Shown: piece by piece, positions 15,527 through 31,147 of the stretch
Layout of the letters: the number at the start of each line of letters is the position of its first letter
Position numbering within the stretch: the stretch's first letter is position 1
From: Deinococcus taeanensis
Lineage (GTDB): Bacteria; Deinococcota; Deinococci; Deinococcales; Deinococcaceae
Assembly (NCBI RefSeq): GCF_020229735.1
Contig: NZ_CP083458.1
Coordinates: 248,001-312,000 of the forward strand
Direction of reading: 5' to 3'
DNA: 64,000 nt
Made by a program: the position numbers and the translations under genes
The notes under the pieces: model-generated
Seen by the model: the letters and a program-made list of their open reading frames with translations, nothing else
Told to the model about the DNA's origin: nothing
Databases searched by the model: none

Positions 15527-17109
15527 GCGTCAGCGGCATGAACGCGCAGACGCTCGCGCGGGAGCTGTTGCAGCTGCAACAGGCGGCCGAACGTGAACCG
15601 GACCCCGCGAGGCGGGCCCTGACGCGCCGCGACGCAGCGTACACGGCGCTGGACCTGGGCGACACGGCGCTCGCCATGACGCACGCCGTGGCGTGCCTGG
15701 ACGACGCGCGGCGCACTGCGGACCTGTCCCTGCAGGCCAAGGCGCACGTGACCATCGCGCTGGTCATGGCCGAAGGGTACGACGAGGTCGGCGCGGCCGG
15801 GCACTTCCGTGAAGCGGAGGCCCTGGCCCGGTCTGCGCGCGACGCGCGCGGCGTCGCGCTCGTGAACGTGAATGCCGCGCATCACGACATGGAACGCGGC
15901 GCGTACGTGACCGGCGCGCTGCGCCTGAACGCCCTGCTGCGCTCCCCGTACGGGGAGGGCCTGCGCCAGTCGGACGAGTACGGCCCCGAACTACAGCAGA
16001 CCTTCCACGTGAACTTCACGAAAGCGGCGGCGTGCGCCCTGATGGGCCAGGGCACCGACCAGGACCGCGCGGAGCAGCTGGAGCAGGTGCGCAGTGAGAT
16101 CGAGGCGCAGCTCGCGGTGTCCGTGGCGGCCCTGGAACGCCTGCAGTCCAGCGTGGACCCGCCCGCCACCCGCCGCTGGATTCACGAGGTGCTCGACGCA
16201 CTCACTGCGGCGGCCACGCAGCGCGGCGACCTGAGGCGCGCGCGCACGCTGGCCGACGAGCGCGTGAATCTCAGCGAGCATTCCGGCGTGGACGCTCAGC
16301 TGGCGCGGGCGCTGCTGGGGCGCGCGGAACTGCTCGCCCTGACCGGCGCGTGGGCGGACGTGGCGCGGGACGCGGCGCGCGCTTCGGCCCTGTTCCGCGG
16401 TCAGCAGGAACTGCGCGCGGTGCACGCCCGGCAGCAGGTGGCGGCTGCCCTGGCCGCGCAGGGACACTGGCGCGAAGCGTACGAGGTGCAGCGCACGCTG
16501 ACCGAGGAAACCGAGGGCATCTACCGGGCGTTCTTCCAGCAGGGCGCGCGCCTGCGGGCCATTGAGCGGCAGGCGCAGGAGGCGGAGGTGCGCGCCCGGG
16601 CCTTTGCGGAAGCGGCGCTGCGCGATCCGCTGACCGGCATTCCGAACCGCGCGGCGGCCTTGCAGCGCCTGGAGCAACTCTGGGCGGCCGCCAAGCGGGG
16701 CCGCCCGAGTGTGGTGGCGCTGCTGGACATCGATCACTTCAAGAGCGTGAACGACCGCTTTGGGCACGCGGCGGGTGACGAGGTTCTGCGGCGCGTGGCC
16801 CGCGAGGTGACGCTCGCCATCCGCGAGGTCGACACCCTGGCGCGGTACGGCGGGGAGGAATTCCTGCTGCTGCTCGAGGGCCTGCGCGTGGACGAGGCGC
16901 GGCGCGTATGCCTGAGGATTGGGGAACGGCTGGCGGACCTCGGCTGGGCCGAGGTTGCCCCGGGTCTGCGCGTGACCGCCAGTATCGGCGTGGCCCTGGT
17001 GACGGGCGAGCAGAGTCCGGAGGAGATCCTGAAAGACGCCGACGCGGCCATGTACGCGGCGAAGTCCGCTGGCCGCGACACGGTCCGCGAGGCGCCGCAC
17101 GTGTCCTGA
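15523..17109 (+). CDS. TPR-like - GGDEF diguanylate cyclase
   Basis: 528 residues if translation begins at GTG 15523, which overlaps the upstream stop (GTGA) and has GGAG 9 nt before it; ATG 15538 is an alternative start. The first roughly 350 residues are helical repeats of TPR type. A coiled segment (about 350-385) joins them to a GGDEF domain starting ALRDPLTGIPNR. The active-site signature is GGEEF (about 443-447), a functional variant, and the metal-binding DIDHFKSVND is present, so cyclase activity is likely. It is coupled to an HD-GYP phosphodiesterase, the opposite activity. Confidence 0.87.
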   Translation: MSVSGMNAQTLARELLQLQQAAEREPDPARRALTRRDAAYTALDLGDTALAMTHAVACLDDARRTADLSLQAKAHVTIALVMAEGYDEVGAAGHFREAEALARSARDARGVALVNVNAAHHDMERGAYVTGALRLNALLRSPYGEGLRQSDEYGPELQQTFHVNFTKAAACALMGQGTDQDRAEQLEQVRSEIEAQLAVSVAALERLQSSVDPPATRRWIHEVLDALTAAATQRGDLRRARTLADERVNLSEHSGVDAQLARALLGRAELLALTGAWADVARDAARASALFRGQQELRAVHARQQVAAALAAQGHWREAYEVQRTLTEETEGIYRAFFQQGARLRAIERQAQEAEVRARAFAEAALRDPLTGIPNRAAALQRLEQLWAAAKRGRPSVVALLDIDHFKSVNDRFGHAAGDEVLRRVAREVTLAIREVDTLARYGGEEFLLLLEGLRVDEARRVCLRIGERLADLGWAEVAPGLRVTASIGVALVTGEQSPEEILKDADAAMYAAKSAGRDTVREAPHVS

Positions 17110-17135
17110 CCGGCGGGGGCCACAGCGGGGTACAG

Positions 17136-17162
17136 ACCGGCAGCGTTCCCGCTGCGGCCGGT
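17136..17162. terminator. Hairpin between convergent genes
   Basis: ACCGGCAGCG pairs with CGCTG and CCGGT around a TTCC loop, with a 3-nt bulge. It lies between the stops of the GGDEF gene (+) and the cyclase-family gene (-) and could serve both strands. There is no strong T run. Confidence 0.35.
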
Positions 17163-17192
17163 GCGCCAGCACCCGCTCGATCACGGCGGGCC

Positions 17193-17981
17193 TCAGGGAA
17201 TAAGGGCCACCACGCGCGCCCAGGCAGCACTCGCCCCCTGCACCTTCACCGGAAAGGCGCTGACCGTAAAGCCGGTGGGGCCAGGCAGCTGGTCGAGGTT
17301 GCTGAGCTTCTCAATCTGGAGGTATGGGCGCTCGAGGCCGTAGAGGTGCGCTTCCCAGAACTCCGCGGTCCCGGCGGCAGCGTCCTTGAGCAGCGCGGGG
17401 AAGGGTCGGTCGATGCCCCAGGCGTCGGTGCCGATCAGGCGCACGCCCCGCTCGACGAGACAGGCGAGCCCGGCGCGGGTGTACCCGGCGTGGCGGTGCT
17501 CGTAGCCGGGTTCGTGAAAGTGCCGGCTGGCGCCTGTGTGGGTCAGGACTATATCGCCGGGCTGCAGGTCATGCCCGATGCGGCGCAGTTCGCGGTCCAC
17601 GTCCGTGTCGGTGATGCCGTCACCGGGGCTCTTGTGCGTGAAGTCCAGGCACACGCCGGGGCCGTAGCACCAGTCGAGGGGCACCTGGTCGATGGTAAGC
17701 GGGGCGCCGCCGTCCGCCATGCGGGGCCCGTAGTGGTAGGGGGCGTCCACGTGCGTGCCCGAGTGGGTGGAGAGCGTGACCGTCTCGACGCTCCAGAGGT
17801 GGCCGCGGGGCATGAGGCGCGCGGCCTGCGCGGCACTCAGGCCCATCAGGGCCGGAATGGCCTGCGCGGCCTGGGCGTGGTCGGTGTACGTGATCTGGTG
17901 AGGGTTGGGTTCAAACGCTGCGGTGTCGTTGCTGAGCGTGACGGACAGGTCGATCAGGCGGGGTCGGCGGGATTCAGTCAT
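17193..17981 (-). CDS. Cyclase-family metal-dependent hydrolase (kynurenine formamidase-like)
   Basis: 262 residues. The metal site of the cyclase/KynB family is clear: HSGTHVDAPYH with His73, His77, Asp79 and His83. Members hydrolyse amides or esters; bacterial KynB hydrolyses N-formylkynurenine. Because kynA and kynU also occur in this window (34.1-36.2 kb), a role in tryptophan breakdown is possible. However, this gene is 16 kb away and sits opposite a sugar isomerase gene, so other substrates are equally possible. ATG 17981 follows a GAGG Shine-Dalgarno-like sequence. Confidence 0.75.
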   Translation of the reverse strand: MTESRRPRLIDLSVTLSNDTAAFEPNPHQITYTDHAQAAQAIPALMGLSAAQAARLMPRGHLWSVETVTLSTHSGTHVDAPYHYGPRMADGGAPLTIDQVPLDWCYGPGVCLDFTHKSPGDGITDTDVDRELRRIGHDLQPGDIVLTHTGASRHFHEPGYEHRHAGYTRAGLACLVERGVRLIGTDAWGIDRPFPALLKDAAAGTAEFWEAHLYGLERPYLQIEKLSNLDQLPGPTGFTVSAFPVKVQGASAAWARVVALIP

Positions 17982-18103
17982 GGGGGCCTCGGGCCGCTCA
18001 ATTGGAACACATGTGGGGGCGGCGCACTCGGCTTTGCAGGCGGGGTGGACGCCGCCGGGGGGGGCGGGGGTAGTCTGAATCGATTTACCCCTGGAGGTTT
18101 TGC

Positions 18104-19107
<1,004 letters not shown>

Positions 19108-19111
<4 letters not shown>

Positions 19112-20280
19112 CCGCTGTGCGCCCGTCCGGGCCGCTGCGGCTGGGCATGGTGGGCGGCGGTCAGGACGCCTTTATCGGCGCGGTGCACCGCACGGCCGCG
19201 CGCCTGGACGGCGAGTGGACCCTGGTGGCCGGCGCGCTGTCCAGCACGCCGGAGCGGGCCCTGGCCTCCGGCGCGGCGCTGGGCCTGGACCGCACCTACC
19301 CCACCTGGGAGGCCATGCTGGCCGGTGAACTGGCCCGCCCCAGCGGCGAGCGGATCGACGCCGTGAGTATCGTCACGCCGAATCACGTGCACTTCCCGGT
19401 GGCGCGCGCCTTCGCACAGGCCGGCATTCACGTGATCTGCGACAAACCATTGGTGCACACCAGCGCGCAGGCGGACGAGCTGCGGCGCGTGGCGGCACAG
19501 AGCGGCGTGGTATTCGCCGTGACGTACAACTACTCCGGGTACCCCCTGATCCGGCATGCGCGCGACCTGGTGCGCGACGGCGCTCTGGGCGAGATCCGCA
19601 AGGTGATCGTGGAGTACCACCAGGGGTGGCTCGCCACGCGCCTGGAAGAACAGAACTCGAAGCAGGCCGACTGGCGCACCGACCCGGCCCGCAGCGGCGT
19701 GGCCGGCGCGGTGGGGGACATCGGGTCACACGCCGAACAGCTGATCGCCACCGTGACCGGCCTGCACCTGGAGGCGCTGTGCGCGGACCTGACGACCTTC
19801 GTGCCCGGCCGGCGCCTCGATGACGACGCCAGCGTCCTGCTGCGCTTTCAGGGCGGAGCGCGCGGCGTGCTGCTGTGCTCGCAGGTGGCGCTGGGCGAGG
19901 AGAACGCCCTGCGGCTGCGGGTGTACGGCACGCACGGCAGCCTCGCGTGGGACCAGGAGCACCCCAACCAGCTGCACCACGTTCCCCGGGACGCCCCCCG
20001 CCAGACGCTGACGCGCGGAGGACCCGGCCTGAGCGCCGCGGCGCAGGCGGCCACGCGGCTCCCGGCCGGGCACCCCGAGGCGTTCCTGGAGGCCTTCGCC
20101 AACCTGTACCGCGGCGTGGCCGAAGCGGTCCGCGCGCGCGCCGAGGGCCGCGCGCCGGACCCGCTGATCGCGCAGTTCCCGGATCTGACCGACGGCGCGC
20201 GCGGCGTGCACTTCATCGAAAAGACGGTGGAAAGCAGTCGCAGCGACCGGAAGTGGACGGACGCCCGCTGGCCCGGGTAA
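19108..20280 (+). CDS. Gfo/Idh/MocA-family NAD(P)-dependent oxidoreductase
   Basis: 390 residues from ATG 19108. The nucleotide-binding motif [17 protein letters not shown] opens the protein, followed by [16 protein letters not shown] and the catalytic-lysine segment ICDKPL. The C-terminal half is the beta-sheet substrate domain, with DIGSHAEQL at the usual active-site position. It oxidises or reduces a sugar-type hydroxyl with NAD(P). It is coupled to the upstream isomerase and followed after about 40 nt by the cobalamin riboswitch region. Confidence 0.85.
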
Positions 20281-20323
20281 CCGGCACGGGCGCGGCGGGT
20301 GGGCGCGCGCGGCGTGAATCTGC

Positions 20324-20470
20324 TACCTTCAGCGCACCTGAGTCTGGGGAAGTCCGGTGAGATTCCGGCGCTGTCGCGCAGCGGTATGCCTGAAAAGGTG
20401 AGCCCGAATGCCACTCAGGGACGCCCGCCGCGTGCGGGCACCTCTCGCCGTCAGAGGGCCGTGTCCTGAG
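20324..20470 (+). promoter_or_regulatory. Cobalamin riboswitch with its -10 box
   Basis: The leader carries the conserved core of adenosylcobalamin riboswitches: GGGGAAGTCCGGTGAGAT (from 20346), TTCCGGCGCTG, CGCAGCGGTATGCC, and the B12-box region GAATGCCACTCAGG (20407-20420). A -10 box TACCTT (20324-20329) lies just upstream. It precedes a predicted B12-uptake and synthesis operon, as expected for repression when cobalamin is plentiful. The exact ends were estimated by eye. Confidence 0.88.
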
Positions 20471-20502
20471 CCTCAACCCCACCGTGACCGTCCACGTGTG
20501 CG

Positions 20503-20535
20503 CCCGCTCTGGCCCCCCGGCCGGAGCGGGTTTTT
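20503..20535 (+). terminator. Intrinsic terminator controlled by the riboswitch
   Basis: A 12-bp GC-rich stem (20503-20514 with 20519-20530, one G-U pair, 4-nt loop) is followed by TTTTT. It lies between the riboswitch core and the first gene of the operon, so ligand binding probably controls transcription read-through. Confidence 0.8.
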
Positions 20536-20584
20536 CCTGTGCGCCCGCTCCTGTCTGCCCGTTCCCGAGCACACCGGAGACCTC

Positions 20585-21463
20585 ATGCCGCACCTTCCCT
20601 CACGCCTGACCCTGCTCGCCCTGACCCTCGGCTCCGCGGCCGGCGCAACGTCGTACCCGCTGACCGTGACAGACGATCTGGGCCGCTCGGTGACGCTGAA
20701 AAATGAACCGAAACGCATTATTGCCATGCTGCCCAGTCACACTGAAACCCTTGTGGCGATCGGCGCTGGCGGCAAGCTCGTGGCGGTGGACCGCTTCAGC
20801 AACTACCCGCGCGCCGTGACGGACGCCCTGCCGAAAATGGGCAGCGCATTCCAGCCGAACCTGGAAGCGATCGTGGCGCTGAAACCGGATCTGGTTCTGG
20901 CCGACGAGTCGGCCGGGTCACGACTGACGGAAAAGCTGGCCGCAGCAGGCCTCACCGTGTACGGCGGCACCGGGCAGACCTACAACGAGGTGTTCGAGAA
21001 GATCGCCGTGCTGGGGAAACTCACGAACCGCGAAGCGGGGGCCACGCGGCTGGTCACCAGCATGCGCAGCGACCTGAACATCCTGCAGCAGAGCGTGGCG
21101 CGTCTGCCGAAGGTCAGCACCTACTACGAGATTGACCCCAGCCCCTACTCGGTCGGCCCGAACTCGTTCATCGGCACGCTGATCACCAAGGCAGGCGGGC
21201 GCACCATCGTGCCGGCCGCCCTGGGCGACTTTCCGAAACTAGACCCGGAACTGATCGTGAAAACCAACCCGCAGGTCATGGTCGGCCTGACCCTTGAGGA
21301 CGCCCGCAGGCGCCCCGGCTGGGCGGGCCTGGGCGCCGTCACGGCCGGCCGGGTCTTCAATCCCTCGCCGGAGGAACGCGACGCCCTGAGCCGGCCCGGG
21401 CCCCGGCTGCCGCAGGCCCTGCGCGCCCTGATCCGCTTCCTGCACCCCGAGGCGCTCAAGTGA
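20585..21463 (+). CDS. btuF: Cobalamin/corrinoid ABC transporter substrate-binding protein
   Basis: 292 residues. The start ATG 20585 is preceded by CCGGAG. A signal peptide of about 20 residues leads to a class III binding protein fold: [48 protein letters not shown] and NEVFEKI are typical of BtuF/FepB-like proteins. Its position directly after a cobalamin riboswitch supports corrinoid as the ligand. No BtuC permease or BtuD ATPase gene follows, so partners must be encoded elsewhere. The stop overlaps cobO by 4 bp. Confidence 0.82.
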   Translation: MPHLPSRLTLLALTLGSAAGATSYPLTVTDDLGRSVTLKNEPKRIIAMLPSHTETLVAIGAGGKLVAVDRFSNYPRAVTDALPKMGSAFQPNLEAIVALKPDLVLADESAGSRLTEKLAAAGLTVYGGTGQTYNEVFEKIAVLGKLTNREAGATRLVTSMRSDLNILQQSVARLPKVSTYYEIDPSPYSVGPNSFIGTLITKAGGRTIVPAALGDFPKLDPELIVKTNPQVMVGLTLEDARRRPGWAGLGAVTAGRVFNPSPEERDALSRPGPRLPQALRALIRFLHPEALK

Positions 21464-22077
21464 CCCTCGATGAAGGCACCGCCGCCCGGCGCGAGGCCGC
21501 CATGCGTGAACTCGCCGAGGCGCGCGACACGCACCGCAAGCGTGAGGGCATTTCCAAGGGCCGCCGGGGGCTGCTGATCGTCAACACCGGGCACGGCAAA
21601 GGCAAAACCACCGCGGCGCTGGGGCTGATGCTGCGCGCCCACGGCCGCGGCCTGCGCGTGCGGATGTTTCAGTTCCTGAAGCACGAGAATGCCAAATTCG
21701 GTGAGCACCGCGTGCTCGACGCCCTGGGGCTCCCGTACGAGGGCCTGGGGGACGGGTTCACGTGGCGTTCGCGGGACCTGGAGAACAGCGCCGCAATGGC
21801 CGCGCACGGCTGGGACCTGGCCCGGGCGGCCATTCAGAGCGGTGAGCACGACCTGATCGTGCTTGACGAGTTCACGTACGCCCTGAAGTATGGCTGGGTG
21901 GCGTGGCCGGACGTGGAAGCCACCCTGACGGCCCGCGACCCGCTGCTGCACGTGGTGATCACCGGCCGGGACGCCCTGCCGGAGCTGATCGCCCTGGCCG
22001 ACACCGTCAGTGAGATTCAGCCGGTCAAGCACGCGTACCACGCCGGAATTGGCGGCCAGACGGGCATCGAGTTCTGA
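21460..22077 (+). CDS. cobO: Cob(I)yrinic acid a,c-diamide adenosyltransferase
   Basis: 205 residues from GTG 21460, overlapping the upstream stop (GTGA). The P-loop [14 protein letters not shown] near residue 45, [21 protein letters not shown] and [13 protein letters not shown] identify the CobO/CobA/BtuR family. The enzyme transfers the 5'-deoxyadenosyl group from ATP to cobalt(I) corrinoids in the cytosol. Length is normal. Confidence 0.92.
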   Translation: MTLDEGTAARREAAMRELAEARDTHRKREGISKGRRGLLIVNTGHGKGKTTAALGLMLRAHGRGLRVRMFQFLKHENAKFGEHRVLDALGLPYEGLGDGFTWRSRDLENSAAMAAHGWDLARAAIQSGEHDLIVLDEFTYALKYGWVAWPDVEATLTARDPLLHVVITGRDALPELIALADTVSEIQPVKHAYHAGIGGQTGIEF

Positions 22078-22747
22078 TGGGCACCCTGGCGCTGGTGTTC
22101 CTGCTGGGTGCCCGGCACGGTCTGGACGCCGATCACCTCGCGGCCATCGACGGGTTCGCCCGGCTGCGGCCCAGCCGCCTGACCGGCGTGCTGTTCGGCC
22201 TGGGGCACGGTCTGCTGGTCACGCTGCTGGCCCTGCTGGCCGGGCGGGTCGGGGCCGCCTTCACGCTGGACGGCCTCACGCCGTGGTTGTTCCTGGCGGT
22301 GGCGGGACTGAACCTGTGGCGGCTGGCCCGGCCGGGCCGGCACACCCACGCGCCCGCTCCCGGCCTGCTGGCGCTGGGGCCCTTCGTGGTGGGCCTGCTG
22401 CTCGCAGCGGGCATGGAAACCAGCAGCCAGCTGGCGGCGCTGGCCCTGTCGCAGCAGGTGACGCCCGTGCTGCTGGGCCTGACGTTTACGCTGGGCATGG
22501 TGCTCAGTGACGGTCTCGACGGCCTGCTCGCCGCCCGCGTGCAGCGCGGCGCGGCGCAGGGCTCCCGGGCGCAGCGGGCGTCGGCCGCGATGGGCTGGAT
22601 GGTCGTGGCGCTGTCTCTGGGCTTCGCGCTGGCCGGTTTCGCCGGGCTGGACACCGGCACGCTGAGTGGCCCGCTGGGCGCCGCGACTTTCGTCACGCTG
22701 CTGGGCCTGCGCCTGTGGAGCCGCGCGCAGCCGGCGGGGCGGCCCGC

Positions 22748-22751
<4 letters not shown>
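22077..22751 (+). CDS. NiCoT-family nickel/cobalt transporter
   Basis: 224 residues with about six membrane segments. The signature [13 protein letters not shown] near the N-terminus is the metal-recognition motif of nickel/cobalt permeases, and GLGHGLLVT is the second family motif. Its place between cobO and cobN, under a B12 riboswitch, points to cobalt import for corrin synthesis. It overlaps its neighbours on both sides (TGATG and GTGA). It is somewhat shorter than classical NiCoT proteins. Confidence 0.85.
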
Positions 22752-27081
<4,330 letters not shown>

Positions 27082-27085
<4 letters not shown>

Positions 27086-28755
27086 GCGCGCCGCCCCTGT
27101 TCCCCCTCTCGGCGGTGGCGCATCAGCCTCAGCTGACGCTGGCGCTGGCGCTGCTGGCGGTCAGTCCGGCGGTGGGCGGCGTGCTGATCCGCGGGGACCG
27201 CGGCGCGGCAAAAAGCACCGCGGCGCGCGCCCTGGCCGCGCTGCTCCCCGACCACGGCGACCAGCGCGCGCCTTTCGTGAACCTGCCGCTGGGGGCCACT
27301 GAGGACCGCGTGGTGGGCAGCCTGGACGTGGACGCTGCGCTGCGCGGGGAAGCCCGCGCCCGGCCCGGTCTGGCCGCGCAGGCGCACGGCGGGGTGCTGT
27401 ACATCGACGAGGTGAACCTGCTGCCCGACCACCTCGTGGACACGCTGCTGGACGCCGCGGCGATGGGCACGCAGCGCATCGAGCGTGACGGGTTGAGCCT
27501 CACGCTGCCGGCGCGCTTCGCCCTGGTGGGTTCCATGAACCCCGAGGAAGGCGCGCTGCGCCCGCAGTTCCTGGACCGGTTCGGGCTGTGCGTGGACGTG
27601 CACGCCCCCGCCGACCCGGCGCAGCGCGCGGAGATCGTGCGCCGCCGCGTGGCGTTCGAACGCGACCCGGACGCCTTCCAGGCCACCTGGGCGGAAGCCG
27701 AGGCGGCGCTGGCCCGGCGCCTGCGCGGCGCCCGCGACCGGCTGCCGCACGTCAGCTTCCCCGACGCGCTGCTGCCTGAATTGGGCCGGGTGAGTGTCGG
27801 GGCCGGCGTGCGCAGCCTGCGTGCGGACCTTGTGCTGCACCGCGCGGCGAGCGCCCTGGCGGCACTGGAGGACCGCGCCGAGGTGAATGCGGACGACCTG
27901 GAGCGCGTGGCGCCGCTGGTCCTGGCGCACCGCCGCGACCCTCAGTCCGCGCCGCCTTCCCCGCCTCCACCCCCGGCGCCGCCGGAGTCGCCGGAGCCGG
28001 ACGGCTCGCAGTCGTCACCCCCGCCTCCCCCTCCCGCGCCGGACGTGGTGCTGGGCGTCACGGGGGCCGCCGCCCCGCCCCGCCCGGCTCCGGCCCGCCC
28101 GGTTCCTGGGCGCACCGGCGTGAACCTGAACGCGGGCCCACTGGCGGTGCCGGACACCCTGCGTGCCTCGCTGACCCGCGTGTCCGGCCCCCCCGGCGTG
28201 ACCCGCGAGGACCTGCGGGTCACGCTGCCGGGTGAACGCCAGGAGCACACGCTGTTCATCGCGGACTGCAGCGGCAGCCAGGGATTGCCGCAGCGGCTGG
28301 GCGCGGTGAAGGGCGCGCTGCTGTCCGCGCTGGGCGCGCAGGGCAACCGGGAGCGGGCGGCACTGATTGCCTTCCGCGGGCCGGACGCCACCCTGACCCT
28401 GCCCTGGACGGCGGAGGTCGCAGCGGCCCGGGCGGCCGTTGAAGGCCTGCCGACCGGGGGGCGCACGCCCCTGGCGCAGGCGCTGGCGCTGGCCGCGCAG
28501 GTGCTGGGGGGCGCGCGGGGCGCGCAGGTCGTGCTGTTCACCGACGGGCGCGCGAACGTCCCCCGCACCCCCGGCGCGGACCCCTGGGCGGACGCGCTCG
28601 CCGCTGCGGCGCAGTTGCGCGCCGCGCGGCCCGGGCGGGTGCTGGTGATTGACACGGAAGGCGGGCAGCTGCGGCTGGGCCGCGCCGCGGCGCTCGCGGC
28701 GGCGCTGGGCGGAACGTGCCTGCCCCTGTCGCACCTGACGGAGACCCCCGCATGA
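27082..28755 (+). CDS. Chelatase ATPase subunit: AAA+ fused to von Willebrand A domain
   Basis: 557 residues. The AAA+ part has Walker [13 protein letters not shown] (near 40), Walker [14 protein letters not shown] and [12 protein letters not shown], as in magnesium-chelatase BchI/ChlI. A proline-rich linker (about 290-350) leads to a vWA domain with the MIDAS motif DCSGS (Asp395) and [14 protein letters not shown]. This ChlI-ChlD-like fusion, directly after cobN with a 4-bp overlap, is the likely ATP-driven partner for cobalt insertion, in place of separate CobS and CobT subunits. Confidence 0.87.
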
Positions 28756-30095
28756 CGCCGGTTCACCCGCGCGTGGTGCTGGCCGCCCCGTCCTCCGGCA
28801 GCGGCAAGACGACCGTGGCGTCGCTGCTGTGCCTCGCGCTGCGCGCACGGGGACTGCGCGTGCAGCCGTTCAAGCTGGGCCCGGACTACCTCGACCCGAC
28901 GCACCTGACGCGCGCCGCAGGCCGGGAGGCGCGGAACCTGGATTCGTTCCTGATGGGCCGCGACCGGCTCCGGCAGCTGTTCGCCCGAGCGGCCGCGCAG
29001 GCAGACGTCAGCGTGCTTGAAGGCGTGATGGGCCTGTTTGACGGACGCGACCCCACCACGGACGAGCACTCCACGGCGGACCTCGCCGCGCTGCTGGGCG
29101 CGCCGGTGGTTCTCGTGATCGACGCGGGCGGCATGGCGCGCACCGCGGCGGCCGTAGCGGCGGGCCTGCGGGACTTCCGGCCGGACCTGCACGTGGCCGG
29201 CGTGATCCTCAACCGCGTCGGCAGCGGGCGGCACGCGGCGTTGTGCGAAGCGGCCCTCGATCAGGTGGGGCTGCCCACGCTGGGCTTCGTGCCGCGGGAC
29301 GAGGCCCTGCACCTGCCCGCCCGGCACCTGGGGCTGGTCAGCGCCGAACAGGTTCACTGGGACGAGTCGCGCGCCCTGCACGCCGCCGCCGGGTTACGGC
29401 TGGACGCGCTGCTCGCCGCGGCGCAGGCGCCCGCGCTGCCCCTGCCCCCCGCGCCGGGCGGCCCGGGCGCCCGGGTGCGGGTGGCGGTCGCGCACGACGA
29501 GGCGTTTCACTTCTCGTACCCCGACGCACTCGACGAACTGCGCGCCCAGGGCGCTGAACTGACGCCGTTCAGTCCCCTCCGGGACGCGGGACTGCCCCCT
29601 GACGTGCGGGGCGTCCTGCTGCCCGGCGGGTACCCGGAAATGCACGCGCAGGCGCTGAGTGCCAACCGCAGCCTGCACACGCAGCTGCGGGCCTTCGCGG
29701 CCGGCGGCGGCGCCGTGCTGGCCGAGTGCGGCGGCCTGATGTACCTCGGGGAGGCGCTTGACGTGGACGGCACCAGCGTCGAGATGTGCGGCGTGATTCC
29801 GTACCGGACCCGCATGGGCGCCCGCCTGACCCTCGGGTACCGGGAGGCCACCGCGGTGCGCAACTCGCTGCTCGCTCCGGCGGGCGCGGCCGTCCGGGGA
29901 CACGAATTTCACCACTCGGTCCTGACACACGCGCCCACCCGGCCTGCGTGGCGCTGGACCGCGCACGACGGCAGCGTCACCGAGGAGGGCTACGCCAGCG
30001 GGAACGTCCTGGCGAGCTACCTGCACCTGCACCTCGGCGCGGACCCGGCGCTGGCCGCCCGCTTCCTGCGCGCCTGCCGGGGAGGAGCAGCGTGA
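28752..30095 (+). CDS. cobB: Hydrogenobyrinic/cobyrinic acid a,c-diamide synthase
   Basis: 447 residues from ATG 28752 (ATGA overlap). The N-terminal P-loop domain reads [15 protein letters not shown], followed by [13 protein letters not shown] and [12 protein letters not shown], diagnostic for CobB/CbiA. The C-terminal class I glutamine amidotransferase domain has [11 protein letters not shown] and the catalytic cysteine in [14 protein letters not shown]. The enzyme amidates the a and c acetate side chains with glutamine and ATP. All expected motifs are present. Confidence 0.94.
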   Translation: MTPVHPRVVLAAPSSGSGKTTVASLLCLALRARGLRVQPFKLGPDYLDPTHLTRAAGREARNLDSFLMGRDRLRQLFARAAAQADVSVLEGVMGLFDGRDPTTDEHSTADLAALLGAPVVLVIDAGGMARTAAAVAAGLRDFRPDLHVAGVILNRVGSGRHAALCEAALDQVGLPTLGFVPRDEALHLPARHLGLVSAEQVHWDESRALHAAAGLRLDALLAAAQAPALPLPPAPGGPGARVRVAVAHDEAFHFSYPDALDELRAQGAELTPFSPLRDAGLPPDVRGVLLPGGYPEMHAQALSANRSLHTQLRAFAAGGGAVLAECGGLMYLGEALDVDGTSVEMCGVIPYRTRMGARLTLGYREATAVRNSLLAPAGAAVRGHEFHHSVLTHAPTRPAWRWTAHDGSVTEEGYASGNVLASYLHLHLGADPALAARFLRACRGGAA

Positions 30096-31147
30096 GGCGG
30101 CGGGCGCTGCTGCTGGCGCTGGCGCTGGACCTGCTGGGCGAACCGCCCGCCCGGTGGCACCCGGTCGTGTGGATGGGGCAGTTTCTCAAGGCGTCGCGCC
30201 GGCAGTGGCGGGGCGAGGCGCCCGGCGCGCAGCTGCGTGAGGGCCTGCTGGGCTGGGCGGCCGGCACGCTGCTCAGCGCGGCGGCCGGCACCCTGGCCGC
30301 GCGCCTGCCGTGGCCGGCGCAGGGCGCCCTGCTGAAACCGCTGCTGGCCCGCCGGGCCCTGCTGCGCGCCGGAAGCGAGGTGGCCGGCGCGCTGGAAGCC
30401 GGCGACCTGCCCGGCGCGCGCCGGCTGCTGTCGTGGCACCTCGTGAGCCGCGACACGGCGGACCTGACGGCAAGTGAGGTGGCCGGCGCCGCCATTGCCA
30501 GCGTGGCGGAGAACCTGAGTGACAGCGTGGTGGGCCCGCTGCTCGCCGCGCGGGTGGGGGGGCTGCCCCTGGCAGCCGCGTACCGCTTTACCAACACGGC
30601 CGACGCCATGTGGGGCTACCGCACACCCGAGCTGGAGTGGGCGGGAAAGGGCGCGGCGCACGCCGACGACCTGCTGAATCTCGCGCCGGCCCGCCTGAGT
30701 GCCGCGTGCCTGCTGCTGGCCGCAGGAGGCCGGGGGCTGGGCGTGTGGCGCCGCGACCATGGGCGCACACCCAGCCCGAACGGCGGTCACCCCATGAGCG
30801 CCGCAGCGGGCGCGCTGGGCGTGCGCCTGGAGAAGCGGGGCCTGTACGTCCTGAACGCCGGGGGACAGGCGCCGGGGGCGGCGGACCTGCGGCGCGCGCT
30901 GCACCTGACGCGCCGGGCCTCTGCCCTCGCCACCCTGGTTCTCATGCTGCCCTGCGCCCTGCCCCGCCCTGCCCGCCGCGCCCGGGGGGCCTGTGACCGG
31001 CCCGGATGGACGCCCGCCCCTGGTGCCGCGCGCGCCGCACGGTGGGCCCGGCCGCCGCCCCTTCGACGGCCTGGACTTCAGCGTGAACACCAATCCGTTC
31101 GGCCCGAACCCGGCGCTGATCCAGGCGGTCCGCGACGCCGGGCATGA
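30092..31147 (+). CDS. cobD: Adenosylcobinamide-phosphate synthase (CobD/CbiB), 3' end possibly frameshifted
   Basis: 351 residues as read, starting at GTG 30092 after a strong GGGGAGGAG ribosome-binding site and overlapping cobB. Family motifs are [43 protein letters not shown] and [20 protein letters not shown]. This integral membrane enzyme attaches aminopropanol (phosphate) to cobyric acid. Normal family length is about 300-320. The last roughly 50 residues run over the start of cobC and look unlike the family. One extra G in the G6 run at 30984-30989 would end the protein at the TGA of a GTGA junction with cobC, matching the other junctions. Confidence 0.88.
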   Translation: MRRRALLLALALDLLGEPPARWHPVVWMGQFLKASRRQWRGEAPGAQLREGLLGWAAGTLLSAAAGTLAARLPWPAQGALLKPLLARRALLRAGSEVAGALEAGDLPGARRLLSWHLVSRDTADLTASEVAGAAIASVAENLSDSVVGPLLAARVGGLPLAAAYRFTNTADAMWGYRTPELEWAGKGAAHADDLLNLAPARLSAACLLLAAGGRGLGVWRRDHGRTPSPNGGHPMSAAAGALGVRLEKRGLYVLNAGGQAPGAADLRRALHLTRRASALATLVLMLPCALPRPARRARGACDRPGWTPAPGAARAARWARPPPLRRPGLQREHQSVRPEPGADPGGPRRRA

